From NCBI RefSeq assembly GCF_028609865.1, contig NZ_CP063194.1:1612001-1676000 (forward strand): a stretch of 64,000 nucleotides of DNA, in the 5' to 3' direction. This DNA comes from Corynebacterium jeddahense. GTDB taxonomy: Bacteria > Actinomycetota > Actinomycetes > Mycobacteriales > Mycobacteriaceae. Position numbers and translations under genes: made by a program. The notes beneath the pieces were generated by a model. That model did no database searches and had not been told where the DNA came from. It saw nothing but the letters and a program-made list of their open reading frames with translations. Below, piece by piece: positions 45,979-57,653 of this stretch; within the stretch, counting starts at the first letter, position 1, and every line of letters starts with the position of its first letter.

Positions 45979-46511
45979 AGGAACTTCTCCAGCCCGGCCC
46001 AGCGCGGGTCGATGAGGTCGTTGTCCTCCCCCTCGACGCCGTCCGGGGCGGGCACGTCGGTGTCGCCGGCGCACTCGGGCTGACAGGTGGGGTTGAACGG
46101 CCAGTCGAGCCCGGCCTCGTTGACGAAGGCCTGCTCGAGGTCGACGGTGTTGTCGACGATGCGGGCGATCTCATCGCCGGAGCCGCGGTCCTCGTCCACC
46201 TCGGCGTCGCCCGTGATGAAGTCGTCCGAGTTCGAGAACACTTCGGAAATCCGCAGCGTCTCGGTCGGCGTGAGCTCTTTGAGGCAGCGCACGCACTGCC
46301 CCTCGAGCACCGCGGTCGCGGTCGCGTCGACCATCACGCCCGAGCCGAGGGGGATGATCGTCGCCTCGACCTCGACGTCGCGCCCCTCCGGGATGGCGAT
46401 CATCTCCGGCCCGATGCGCGAGGGGGACGGGCCGGTCTGCGTCACCGTTTCCGGCAGGCCGTCGCCGTTGATCACTCCGGAGACGTCGAATACGAAGGGA
46501 TTGGTAGCCAT
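45975..46511 (-). CDS. DUF177 (YceD) family protein
   Basis: A 178-residue acidic protein of the YceD/DUF177 family, linked to 23S rRNA and large-subunit metabolism in other bacteria. It contains C-V-R-C-L-K-E and a later C-Q-P-E-C, a likely metal-binding set. In many actinobacteria rpmF follows this gene; it is absent here and rnc follows directly. A GTG three codons upstream (46520) is possible, but a TAGTCT lies 9 nt before the ATG at 46511, which I prefer. Confidence 0.88.
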   Translation of the reverse strand: MATNPFVFDVSGVINGDGLPETVTQTGPSPSRIGPEMIAIPEGRDVEVEATIIPLGSGVMVDATATAVLEGQCVRCLKELTPTETLRISEVFSNSDDFITGDAEVDEDRGSGDEIARIVDNTVDLEQAFVNEAGLDWPFNPTCQPECAGDTDVPAPDGVEGEDNDLIDPRWAGLEKFL

Positions 46512-46523
46512 AACCCCCACAGA

Positions 46524-47264
46524 CTACATCGCGGAGTAGTCGTCGCCGTAGCTGCCGCGGCGCACCCGGCCAGCCCCCGAGGCACCCGCGCCGCGGCGCA
46601 GCGCGGAGCGGTCGGAGGAGACGGTCCGCAGCACCGACTGCAGGGTCTCCTCGAACTCGGCGAGCTTGGAGTCCACGTAGTCGTCGCACTCGGCGCGCAG
46701 GCGGTTGGACTCCGCGGTCGCCTCGTCGACGAGACGGTGGGCCTCCTCGTCCGCCCGGCGCATGACCTCGGACTCGGAGATGAGGCGCTCCTGCTCGGCG
46801 CGGCCTTTCTCCACGGAGCGCTCGTAGTCCTGGTTGCCGGCGTCGATGATGCTGTCGGCCTCGCGCTGCGCGTTGTTCACGGTCATCTCGGCGACGTTCT
46901 GCGCCTGGGTGACCATCATGTTGGACTCGTCCTCCGCGCCGGTGACCAGCTCGGTGGCGCGGGCTTGCGCGTCGGAGAGCATGGACTCCGACTCGGAGTG
47001 CGCGTCGCTGAGGATGCGGCGCGCGTCCTCCTCCGCGTCGCCGACGAGGATGTCCGCGCGGTCCTGGGCGCCGCGCAGGATTTCGTCCTGTTTGTCCAAG
47101 ACATCCTGCGCGTCGTCGAGGTCGCCGGGGATGGCGTTGCGGAGATCGTCGAGAAGCCCGAGCATCTCGTTGCGGGGGACCATGCAGTTGGAGGTCATGG
47201 GCACGCCGTAGGCCTGCTCCAGCTTTTGAACTAGCTCGTCGAGAGCTTCAAACACGCGGTACAT
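46524..47264 (-). CDS. coiled-coil protein, DivIVA-like / Rv2927c-type
   Basis: A 246-residue protein, almost entirely a charged coiled coil from about 50 to 220, rich in Ala, Glu and Asp with regular I/V/L/M spacing, and with a short basic, Gly-rich tail. It resembles the mycobacterial protein in the same place upstream of the DUF177 gene. Related DivIVA-domain proteins scaffold the cell pole, but the N-terminal DivIVA membrane-binding motif is only weakly suggested here, so a polar role is inference. A TACGCT -10 lies 8 nt upstream of the ATG. Confidence 0.82.
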   Translation of the reverse strand: MYRVFEALDELVQKLEQAYGVPMTSNCMVPRNEMLGLLDDLRNAIPGDLDDAQDVLDKQDEILRGAQDRADILVGDAEEDARRILSDAHSESESMLSDAQARATELVTGAEDESNMMVTQAQNVAEMTVNNAQREADSIIDAGNQDYERSVEKGRAEQERLISESEVMRRADEEAHRLVDEATAESNRLRAECDDYVDSKLAEFEETLQSVLRTVSSDRSALRRGAGASGAGRVRRGSYGDDYSAM

Positions 47265-47272
47265 AGGCCCCT

Positions 47273-47278
47273 AGCGTA
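47273..47278 (-). promoter_or_regulatory. -10 element of the leaderless coiled-coil gene
   Basis: TACGCT on the minus strand, 8 nt before the ATG at 47264. Confidence 0.45.
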
Positions 47279-47289
47279 CCCAATCGCCG

Positions 47290-49876
<2,587 letters not shown>

Positions 49877-50242
49877 ATCGACCGCACCTCGTAGCGGTCC
49901 TGGTCTTCGAGCAGCACCGGGTCGCGCGGCAGGTCGGCTTTCGGGGTGAGGATGCGCGAGAGTCCCATGGCGAGGCGGTTGACGCTGTCCGCGCCGTCGG
50001 CCTCGATGCGGTAGCGGTGCACCTCGGCGCCGTCGGCGGGCTCGCCGCGGTCGCGCTCGTAGGTTTCGGCGAGTTGGGCGCGCACGGCGTCGTCGATACG
50101 CACCCGCTCCATCGCCACCGACCCGGAGGTGAGCATCTCGCGCCGCACGAGGATGTCCAGCGCGCGCTGGAACGCGTCGCGCACCTCGCCGGCGGCCGCG
50201 GGCGGGACGAGGACGTCGAATTGGATCACTGCCATGGGGGTA

Positions 50243-50259
50243 AGGCTAACCGGTATGGT
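50243..50259. promoter_or_regulatory. back-to-back leaderless promoters
   Basis: TAGCCT on the minus strand (50243-50248), 7 nt from the hypothetical start, and TATGGT on the plus strand (50254-50259), 7 nt from the DUF4921-type start, fall in a 31-bp divergent gap. Confidence 0.5.
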
Positions 50260-50266
50260 GGCGAGC

Positions 50267-51607
50267 ATGTCCAACCCCGCCGTCAACGCAGTGCACTCGT
50301 ACCACGTCACGATGCGGGCCATGGCGGACGGCACCGTCAAGCAGGTCAACCCGTTTTCCGGCACCGAGGTGTGGACGGTGCCCGGGCGCGGCAACCGGCC
50401 GCTGTCCGCCCCCGCCGCCGCGCCGACGCCGCTGGCGCCGGGCGCGCACGAGGACGCGTGCAACTTCTGCGCCGCGCGCAAGCTGAGCACCCCGCCGGAG
50501 CGGTCCCGGCTCGTGGCCGCGGGCGACGGCTACGAAATCCTGCGCGACCTGCTGCCCGGCGAGCTCGACGCGACGCAGGCCGAGTTCCGGCGCGTGCCCA
50601 ACCTCTTCGAGATCGTCTCCTACGAGTACTGGCAGAAGAACTACGGCTACGCCATGCCCGAGCCGCGCCGCGCCCAGATGGAGCGCTACCTCGCGGACCC
50701 CGCCGGCCGCGCCCACGTGCTGGAGACGGTGCGCACGCGCCTCGCCGCCGCCGGGCAGGACCCGGACGTCGGCGACGAGAAGCTGCTCGAGCTCGCGCCG
50801 GCCTACTTCGGCGGCGGGCACGACGTGATCATCGCCCGGCGCCACTACACCGACGGGGCCGAGACCACCGCGGACCTCGCCGGCTCCGGCGCGCTCACCC
50901 CCGAGGAGCACTACCGCTTCATCGCGTTCACGCTCGACTCGCTGCACGACCTCGTGCGCCTGCACAACTACGCCCGCTACGTCGTGGTGTTCCAGAACTG
51001 GCTCTCCCCCGCCGGCGCGTCGTTCGAGCACCTGCACAAGCAGCTCGTGGCTATCGACGAGCGCGGGGTGAACGCCGAAACCGAAACCGCGAAGCTGCGC
51101 CAAAACCTCAACCTGTACAACGAATGGGGCATTAACCACGCCTTTTACCACAACCTGGTGATCGCGGAGAACGAGCACGCGATCCTGGTTGCGGGCGTGG
51201 GGCACCGCTACCCGACGATGACGGTGTACTCGAAGTCGCGCGCCAGCGAGCCGTGGGAGCACACCGCGGACGAGGTGCGCGCGGTCTCCGACCTGCTGCA
51301 CGCCGCCCACGCGGCGACGGGCACCCAGGTGGCCACGAACGAGGAGTGGCACTACCGCCCCGTCGACCTCGACGTGCCCATGCCGTGGCGCATCAACGTG
51401 AAGTGGCGCATCTCCACCGTTGCCGGCTTCGAGGGCGGCACCCAGATCTACGTGAACACGCTCTCCCCGTTCGACGTGCGCGACCGCGTCACCGCCGCGT
51501 TGCGCTCGTTGCGTCACGACGGCCACCTCGCGGACGGCGTCCGCATCGCCGAGGAGTGCGCGCCGGAGCCGAACATGCTCAAGTACAACCCGAACCTAGA
51601 CTGGTGA
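50267..51607 (+). CDS. DUF4921-type protein with HIT/GalT-like H-x-H-x-Q motif
   Basis: A 446-residue cytosolic protein. An E-H-L-H-K-Q segment (H255, H257, Q259) matches the nucleophile-bearing H-x-H-x-Q of GalT and branched HIT hydrolases, and C65-x2-C68 near the N-terminus could bind zinc as in GalT. I take it to be the corynebacterial DUF4921 type. A nucleotidyl transferase or phosphorylase activity on sugars or nucleotides is plausible but not shown. A TATGGT -10 7 nt before the ATG decides the start; longer frames exist. The stop is 2 nt before the M20 gene. Confidence 0.78.
   Translation: MSNPAVNAVHSYHVTMRAMADGTVKQVNPFSGTEVWTVPGRGNRPLSAPAAAPTPLAPGAHEDACNFCAARKLSTPPERSRLVAAGDGYEILRDLLPGELDATQAEFRRVPNLFEIVSYEYWQKNYGYAMPEPRRAQMERYLADPAGRAHVLETVRTRLAAAGQDPDVGDEKLLELAPAYFGGGHDVIIARRHYTDGAETTADLAGSGALTPEEHYRFIAFTLDSLHDLVRLHNYARYVVVFQNWLSPAGASFEHLHKQLVAIDERGVNAETETAKLRQNLNLYNEWGINHAFYHNLVIAENEHAILVAGVGHRYPTMTVYSKSRASEPWEHTADEVRAVSDLLHAAHAATGTQVATNEEWHYRPVDLDVPMPWRINVKWRISTVAGFEGGTQIYVNTLSPFDVRDRVTAALRSLRHDGHLADGVRIAEECAPEPNMLKYNPNLDW
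51597..51602 (+). promoter_or_regulatory. -10 element of the leaderless M20 gene
   Basis: TAGACT within the last codons of the upstream gene, 7 nt before the ATG at 51610. Confidence 0.45.
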
Positions 51608-51609
51608 CC

Positions 51610-52863
51610 ATGACCACCATCGCCGAGATCATCGATTCCCACCCCGTCGACGAAACGTGGCAGCGCCGCCTCTACGAGCTGCTCCACGCCAACCCCGAGC
51701 TCTCGCTGCAGGAGGAGGAGACCTACAGCCGCCTCATGACGGAGCTCGCGCGCTTCGACTGCGACGTCGTCGCCCCGATCGGCAAATTCGGCATCTGCGC
51801 GGTGTTCCGCAACGGCGACGGCCCCACGGTGCTGCACCGCGCCGACTTCGACGGCCTGCCCGTGACGGAGGAAACCGGCGCGCCCTACGCTTCCCACAAG
51901 ACGGTGAAGACCGCGGACGGGCAGACGGTGGGCACCATGCACGCCTGCGGCCACGACATCCACACCACCGCGCTGCTCAGCGCCTGCGACATCCTGGACC
52001 ACACACGCGAGAACTGGTCCGGCACCTACATCGCCCTGTTCCAGCCCGGCGAGGAGATCGGGGCGGGCGCCGAGGACATGGTCGAAGGCGGCCTGACGGA
52101 GAAGATCCCCGCGCCCGACGTCGTCTTCGGCCAGCACGTCATGCCGGGCCGCGCCGGCGAGGTGATGTCCAAGCCGGGCCCGCAGTTCGCTGCGTGCGAC
52201 TCCATCCGCGTGCGCATCCCCGGCCGCGCCGCCCACGGCTCGATGCCGCACAACGCGATCGACCCGACATACACCGCGGCGATGATCATCGCCCGCCTGC
52301 AGGGCATCGTCGGGCGCGAGGTGAACCCGGCGGACTTCGCCGTGGTCACCGTCGCCAGCATGCACGCCGGCACGACGAACAACATCATCCCCGGCCACGC
52401 CGAGCTCGTGCTCAACTGCCGCTTTTACAGCGAGAAGGTCAAGGCTCGCGTCTACGCCGCCATCGAGCGCGTCGTCCACGCCGAGGTGCTCGCGTCCGGC
52501 TCGCTCGACGAGGCGACGGTGTCCTACTTCGCGCACGGCGAACTGCTGGACAACGACGAGGCGCTGTTCACCACGGTGCGCGAGCGCTTCGACGAGGTCT
52601 TCGGCGAGGAGTCCGTCACCGCCGACCCCAAGACCGTCTCGGAGGATTTCCCCGTCATCCCCCAGGCCTTCGGCGCCCCGTACTTCTTCTGGCTTGTCGG
52701 CTGCACCCCGCGCGACGTGTGGGACAAGGCGGTCGCAGAGGACCGCGTCGGCGAGGACGTGCCCGTCAACCACATGCCGACGTTCCTGCCCGAGTACGAG
52801 CCAACGATCGCGGCCGCCACCCGCGCCGCCGCCACCGCGGCGCTGACGTACCTCGCGCGCTAA
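51610..52863 (+). CDS. M20 (D) family amidohydrolase / metallopeptidase
   Basis: A 417-residue enzyme of the M20D type, which hydrolyses N-acyl or aminobenzoyl amides (hippurate hydrolase and IAA-amino-acid hydrolase relatives). The metal site motifs M-H-A-C-G-H-D-I-H, F-Q-P-G-E-E, and the later G-Q-H-V-M-P are intact, and a dimerisation insert follows G-R-A-A-H-G. The natural amide substrate is unknown. It begins 2 nt after the DUF4921-type stop. Confidence 0.9.
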   Translation: MTTIAEIIDSHPVDETWQRRLYELLHANPELSLQEEETYSRLMTELARFDCDVVAPIGKFGICAVFRNGDGPTVLHRADFDGLPVTEETGAPYASHKTVKTADGQTVGTMHACGHDIHTTALLSACDILDHTRENWSGTYIALFQPGEEIGAGAEDMVEGGLTEKIPAPDVVFGQHVMPGRAGEVMSKPGPQFAACDSIRVRIPGRAAHGSMPHNAIDPTYTAAMIIARLQGIVGREVNPADFAVVTVASMHAGTTNNIIPGHAELVLNCRFYSEKVKARVYAAIERVVHAEVLASGSLDEATVSYFAHGELLDNDEALFTTVRERFDEVFGEESVTADPKTVSEDFPVIPQAFGAPYFFWLVGCTPRDVWDKAVAEDRVGEDVPVNHMPTFLPEYEPTIAAATRAAATAALTYLAR

Positions 52864-52879
52864 CTCGGCGAAGTCTCGG

Positions 52880-52885
52880 TACGCT
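52880..52885 (+). promoter_or_regulatory. -10 element of leaderless glgP
   Basis: TACGCT, 8 nt before the ATG at 52894. Confidence 0.45.
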
Positions 52886-52893
52886 CGGGACAC

Positions 52894-55278
52894 ATGACTG
52901 CTACTCAGCCAGCATTCGAGCACACCGTCGAGGGCCACGTCCGCAGCTTCTCCGGCCGCGCGCCGCAGGATTCCACCGTCAAGAAGTTCTGGACGGGGCT
53001 CTCGGCCGCCACCGTCGAGCAGATCGCCGACAACTGGGCCGCGACCCGTAACGCCTACAAATCCACCCGGCGCGCCGCGTACTTCTCCGCGGAGTTCCTG
53101 GAGGGCCGGGCGCTGCTGAATAACCTGACGAACCTTGGGCTCGTCGATAAGGCGGAGGCTGTGGCGAAGGCCAACGGCTTCGAGCTCACCGACATCCTCG
53201 AGGCTGAGCACGACGCCGCGCTCGGCAACGGCGGCTTGGGCCGCCTCGCCGCCTGCTTCCTCGACTCCGCGGCGACGCAGGACTTCCCGCTCACCGGCTA
53301 CGGCATCCTCTACCGCTACGGCCTGTTCCGCCAGGAGTTCGAGGATGGCTTCCAGCGCGAGCACCCGGACGCGTGGAAGGAGTCGTTCTACCCCTTCATC
53401 ATCCGCCGCGGCTCGGAGCAGCGCATTGTGAAGTTCGATGACATGCACGTGCGCGCCATCCCCTTCGACATGCCGATCACCGGCTACGGCACCGCCAACG
53501 TGGGCACGCTGCGTCTGTGGGACGCCTCGCCGATGCACGAGTTCGACTACGACGCGTTCAACTCCCAGCGCTTCAACGACGCGATCCTCGAGCGCGAGGC
53601 CGTCCACGACATCACGCGCGTGCTCTACCCGAACGACTCCACGTACGCCGGCAAGGTGCTGCGCGTGCGCCAGCAGTACTTCTTCGTCTCCGCCTCGCTT
53701 CAGGAGCTCATCGACGACTACATCGCCGCCCACGGCGAGGACCTGCGCGACTTCCACAAGTACAACTCCGTGCAGCTCAACGACACGCACCCGGTGCTCG
53801 GCATCCCCGAGCTCATGCGCCTGCTCATGGACGAGCACGGCCTCGGCTGGGACGAGGCGTGGGAGGTGACCACCCACACCTTCGCCTACACCAACCACAC
53901 CGTGCTGCAGGAGGCGCTGGAGACCTGGGAGGAATCCATCTTCAAGCAACTGTTCTGGCGCATCTGGGAGATCGTCGAGGAGATCGACCGCCGCTACCGC
54001 ATCGACATGGAGGCCCGCGGCGTCGACGCCGAGACCGCCCACTACTACTCCCCGGTCCACGACGGGCGCGTGCACATGGCGTGGATCGCCTGCTACGCCT
54101 CCTGCTCCGTCAACGGCGTGGCGGCGCTGCACACCGAGATCATCAAACGCGAGACCCTCGGCTTCTGGCACGGGCTCTACCCGGAGCGCTTCAACAACAA
54201 GACCAACGGCGTCACCCCGCGCCGCTGGCTGCGCATGTGCAACCCGCGCCTGTCCGAACTGCTCGACCGCCTCGCGGGCTCCGACGAGTGGGTCACCGAC
54301 CTCGCCAAGCTGCAGGAGCTGCGCCCGCGTGTCGACGACCCAGAGGTCATGCGCGAGCTGCGCGAGATTAAGGCGGCGAACAAGCGCGACTTCGCAGCGT
54401 GGATCGCGCAACGCCAGGGTGTAGAGATCGACCCGGACAGCGTCTTTGACACCCAGATCAAGCGCCTGCACGAGTACAAGCGCCAGCTCATGAACGCGCT
54501 CTACATCCTGGACCTGTACTTCCGCATCACCCAGGACGGCGAGACGGACCTGCCGAAGCGCACGTTCATCTTCGGCGCGAAGGCGGCGCCGGGCTACGTG
54601 ATGGCGAAGGGCATCATCAAACTCATCAACACCATCGCGGAGCTGGTGAACAACGACCCTGTGGCGTCCAAGCTCATCCACGTGGTGTTTGTGGAGAACT
54701 ACAACGTCTCCCCCGCCGAGCAGATCATCCCAGCCACCGACGTCTCCGAGCAGATCTCCACCGCCGGCAAGGAGGCCTCCGGCACCTCCAACATGAAGTT
54801 CATGATGAACGGCGCGCTCACCCTGGGCACGATGGACGGCGCAAACGTCGAAATCGTCGAGGCCGTCGGCGAGGACAACGCATACATCTTCGGCGCACGC
54901 GAGGAGGAGCTCCCCGAACTGAAGCGCACCTACGAGCCGCAGGAGGTCATCCAGAACACGCCGGGGCTGGGCCGCGCGCTCGACGCGCTCATCGACGGCA
55001 CCCTCGATGACCAAGGCACCGGATTGTTCCACGGCATCCGCCGCTCGCTTGTCGACGGCTCCGGCGCCTACGCCTCCGACACCTACTACGTGCTGGGTGA
55101 CTTCGCCGATTACCGCGCAACCCGCGACCGCATGGCGCAGGACTACGTCGCGGACCAGGAAGCGTGGGCGAAGAAATGCTGGATCAACATCTGCGAGTCC
55201 GGCCGCTTCTCCTCCGACCGCACGATCCGCGACTACGCAGGCGAGGTTTGGAACATCTCGCCCACCCCGATCAACTAG
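52894..55278 (+). CDS. glgP: glycogen (maltodextrin) phosphorylase
   Basis: This PLP enzyme phosphorolyses alpha-1,4-glucans to glucose-1-phosphate. The 794 residues are typical of GT35. Family motifs are E-F-L-E-G-R-A-L near the start, L-G-N-G-G-L-G-R-L-A-A-C-F, N-D-T-H-P in the middle, and the PLP site E-A-S-G-T-S-N-M-K with Lys635. It could prefer short maltodextrins rather than glycogen; sequence does not settle this. Confidence 0.96.
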   Translation: MTATQPAFEHTVEGHVRSFSGRAPQDSTVKKFWTGLSAATVEQIADNWAATRNAYKSTRRAAYFSAEFLEGRALLNNLTNLGLVDKAEAVAKANGFELTDILEAEHDAALGNGGLGRLAACFLDSAATQDFPLTGYGILYRYGLFRQEFEDGFQREHPDAWKESFYPFIIRRGSEQRIVKFDDMHVRAIPFDMPITGYGTANVGTLRLWDASPMHEFDYDAFNSQRFNDAILEREAVHDITRVLYPNDSTYAGKVLRVRQQYFFVSASLQELIDDYIAAHGEDLRDFHKYNSVQLNDTHPVLGIPELMRLLMDEHGLGWDEAWEVTTHTFAYTNHTVLQEALETWEESIFKQLFWRIWEIVEEIDRRYRIDMEARGVDAETAHYYSPVHDGRVHMAWIACYASCSVNGVAALHTEIIKRETLGFWHGLYPERFNNKTNGVTPRRWLRMCNPRLSELLDRLAGSDEWVTDLAKLQELRPRVDDPEVMRELREIKAANKRDFAAWIAQRQGVEIDPDSVFDTQIKRLHEYKRQLMNALYILDLYFRITQDGETDLPKRTFIFGAKAAPGYVMAKGIIKLINTIAELVNNDPVASKLIHVVFVENYNVSPAEQIIPATDVSEQISTAGKEASGTSNMKFMMNGALTLGTMDGANVEIVEAVGEDNAYIFGAREEELPELKRTYEPQEVIQNTPGLGRALDALIDGTLDDQGTGLFHGIRRSLVDGSGAYASDTYYVLGDFADYRATRDRMAQDYVADQEAWAKKCWINICESGRFSSDRTIRDYAGEVWNISPTPIN

Positions 55279-55285
55279 GGATCAG

Positions 55286-55768
55286 CTAGCCGCGCACCAT
55301 CCGCTTGACGGTGATCTGGTCGCCTTCGTGAAAGGCTTCCGCGCCGTCGAGGGCGAAGCCGTGCTTGCGGTAGAACGCCTGAGCACGCTCGTTCCACTCC
55401 GCGACCCACAAGAACGCGGGCTCGCCGGGTTCGACGACCGCGTCGAGCAGCATCGTCGCGGCGCCGGTACCCTTCGCCTTTTCCAGCATGTAGAGGTTGT
55501 GCAGCTCAATCGGGGCCGGCCCGTCGGCGGGGAGCGCGTACGCGAACCCCACGATTTGGCTGCCAACCTCCGCCACGGCCACCCGGGCGCCCGCAACGGG
55601 AACGGTGAAAAACTCCCGCCACGCCTGCGCGAGGGCGTAGGTGTGCTCCTCCCCAAAGAGGATGTCGTCCGCGATCAGCCCCCGGTACGCTTCGGCGCGG
55701 GAACGGTTGTGCACGTCCGCAATTGCTTCGGCGTCGGAGCGGTTCGCGTGCCGGATTGTGGCGTTCAT
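55286..55768 (-). CDS. GNAT-family N-acetyltransferase
   Basis: A 160-residue acetyl-CoA-dependent acyltransferase. The pyrophosphate-binding loop is K-G-T-G-A-A-T-M-L (a variant of R/Q-x-x-G-x-G/A), and the beta-bulge strand V-G-F-A-Y-A-L is visible. The acceptor is unknown. The ATG at 55768 (M-N-A-T-I-R) has a TAGCGT -10 8 nt upstream; longer frames overlap pabAB. Confidence 0.85.
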   Translation of the reverse strand: MNATIRHANRSDAEAIADVHNRSRAEAYRGLIADDILFGEEHTYALAQAWREFFTVPVAGARVAVAEVGSQIVGFAYALPADGPAPIELHNLYMLEKAKGTGAATMLLDAVVEPGEPAFLWVAEWNERAQAFYRKHGFALDGAEAFHEGDQITVKRMVRG

Positions 55769-55776
55769 GCGAGTAC

Positions 55777-55797
55777 ACGCTACCACCCGCGTACCAT
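55777..55797. promoter_or_regulatory. divergent leaderless promoters for the GNAT gene and pabAB
   Basis: TAGCGT on the minus strand (55777-55782) is 8 nt from the GNAT ATG, and TACCAT on the plus strand (55792-55797) is 8 nt from the pabAB ATG. Confidence 0.45.
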
Positions 55798-55805
55798 CTG
55801 ATCCG

Positions 55806-57653
55806 ATGATTGCGCTGGTAGACAACTACGACTCGTACACGTTCAACCTCGCCCACCTCATCACGCAGGCCTCGGGACGCGAGCCCCTCGTCGTCCCCGC
55901 GGGCGAAGCGGAGGGCCTGCCTGATCGCGTGCGCAAAGGCGAGTTCAGCCACGTCGTGATCTCCCCCGGCCCCGGCACCCCGGAGCGCGAGGAGGACTTC
56001 GGTGCCTCGCGCCGGGTGATCGAGGCCGCCGCCGAAGCACGCGTGCCGCTGCTCGGGGTGTGCCTGGGCCACCAGGGCCTGGCGATGCTAGCCGGCGCGC
56101 GCGTCACCCGCGCGCCGGAGCCGCGCCACGGCTTCGTCTCCAACATCCGCCACTCCGGCGAAGGCATCTTCGCCGGCATCCCGCAAGACTTCGAGGTAGT
56201 GCGCTACCACTCGCTGCACGTCGAGGAGGTCCCAGGCATCACCGTCCACGCCCGCAGTGAAGACGGCGTGGTCCAGGCGCTCAAGGTCGATGGCCTGCCG
56301 CACTGGGGCGTGCAATTCCACCCCGAATCCGTGCTCACCCAGCACGGCAAAGCGCTCATGCGCAACTTCCTCGGCGGCTGGCGCCTCAACCACCGCGAGG
56401 TGCCCGGCGCGCTCGACTGCCCGCGCGTGTTCGACGCGCTCAAGCGCGACGGCCACGACGCGTTCTTCCTCGATTCCGCCGACCCGCGCGGGCGCTACTC
56501 CATCCTGGGCGACACCACAGGTCCGCTGTCGCGCTCCTTCTGCTTTTCGCTTGACGACGACACCCCGGACATCCTCACCACCCTCGAGCGCGAACTGGCA
56601 ACTCCCATCCTGGACCCGCCCGATCTGCCCTTTACCGGCGGCGTCGTCGGTTACCTGGGCTACGAGTGCGCCCAGCTCACTTTGCCCATCACGCTGCGCC
56701 ACCGCTCCCCGTACCCGGACGCGTACTTCGTGCGACCGCAGTCCTTCATCGTCTACGACCACGAACGGGAAGTGGCGCATCTGTGCTGCCTCGTCGGCGA
56801 GGGTGACACCGAGCTCATGGACCGCCTGGCGGCGAAGTTGGTCGGGGCGGATGGGACCGAAGGGGCGTCGATAAGCAACGGCTCCTGTCGCACACCCGAC
56901 TACCTGGAGCGGATCGAGCGGGCGCAGGAGCTGTTGCGCGCGGGCGAGAGCTACGAGGTGTGCCTGACCGACACGTACACGGCGCGCGCCGAGGGCGATA
57001 TTTACGCCCAGCTACGCAAACACAACCCGGCCCCCTACGCCGCGCACCTGGTGTTCGACGGCGTGGAGGTGGCCAGCGCCTCGCCCGAGCGCTTCCTCAC
57101 CGTGCGCGGGCGCGAGGTGGAGGCGAAGCCGATCAAGGGCACCATCGCCGCCGACCAGGACCCGGCGCTGCTGAAGGACGCGAAGACGCGCGCGGAAAAC
57201 CTCATGATCGTGGACCTCCTGCGCAACGACCTCTCCCGCGTCTGCGAGCCGGGCACCGTGCGCGTGCCTGGGCTCATGCGGGTAGAGTCCTTCGCCACGG
57301 TGCACCAGCTCGTCTCCACGATCACGGGGCGGTTGCGTCACGACGCCACGGTGGTCGACGCCATCCGCGCCACCTTCCCGCCGGGCTCGATGACGGGCGC
57401 GCCGAAGCTGCGGACCTGCGAGATCATCGACACACTCGAGACTGGCCCTCGCGGCGTGTATTCCGGTGCGCTCGGGTACCTCGGCTTCGACGGCCAAGCC
57501 GACCTGTCGGTGGTGATCCGCACCGCCGTGCGCGCTGGTTCGACGGTGACGGTGGGCGCGGGCGGCGCGATCGTGCTTGACTCCGACCCGGCCGCGGAGC
57601 TCGCCGAGCGCGACCTCAAGGCCGAATCGGTGCTGGGGGCGTTCGATGCGTAG
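55806..57653 (+). CDS. pabAB: aminodeoxychorismate synthase, fused PabA-PabB
   Basis: This bifunctional enzyme makes 4-amino-4-deoxychorismate from chorismate and glutamine on the way to folate. The N-terminal amidotransferase has Cys86 in G-V-C-L-G-H-Q and H172/E174 in Q-F-H-P-E-S. The C-terminal chorismate-binding part has P-I-K-G-T (the PabB form; TrpE has P-I-A-G-T), L-M-I-V-D-L-L-R-N-D, and P-P-G-S-M-T-G-A-P-K. The 615 residues fit a fused PabAB. A motif copy (GCTTATCGACG) lies in the link region. It overlaps pabC by 8 nt. Confidence 0.94.
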   Translation: MIALVDNYDSYTFNLAHLITQASGREPLVVPAGEAEGLPDRVRKGEFSHVVISPGPGTPEREEDFGASRRVIEAAAEARVPLLGVCLGHQGLAMLAGARVTRAPEPRHGFVSNIRHSGEGIFAGIPQDFEVVRYHSLHVEEVPGITVHARSEDGVVQALKVDGLPHWGVQFHPESVLTQHGKALMRNFLGGWRLNHREVPGALDCPRVFDALKRDGHDAFFLDSADPRGRYSILGDTTGPLSRSFCFSLDDDTPDILTTLERELATPILDPPDLPFTGGVVGYLGYECAQLTLPITLRHRSPYPDAYFVRPQSFIVYDHEREVAHLCCLVGEGDTELMDRLAAKLVGADGTEGASISNGSCRTPDYLERIERAQELLRAGESYEVCLTDTYTARAEGDIYAQLRKHNPAPYAAHLVFDGVEVASASPERFLTVRGREVEAKPIKGTIAADQDPALLKDAKTRAENLMIVDLLRNDLSRVCEPGTVRVPGLMRVESFATVHQLVSTITGRLRHDATVVDAIRATFPPGSMTGAPKLRTCEIIDTLETGPRGVYSGALGYLGFDGQADLSVVIRTAVRAGSTVTVGAGGAIVLDSDPAAELAERDLKAESVLGAFDA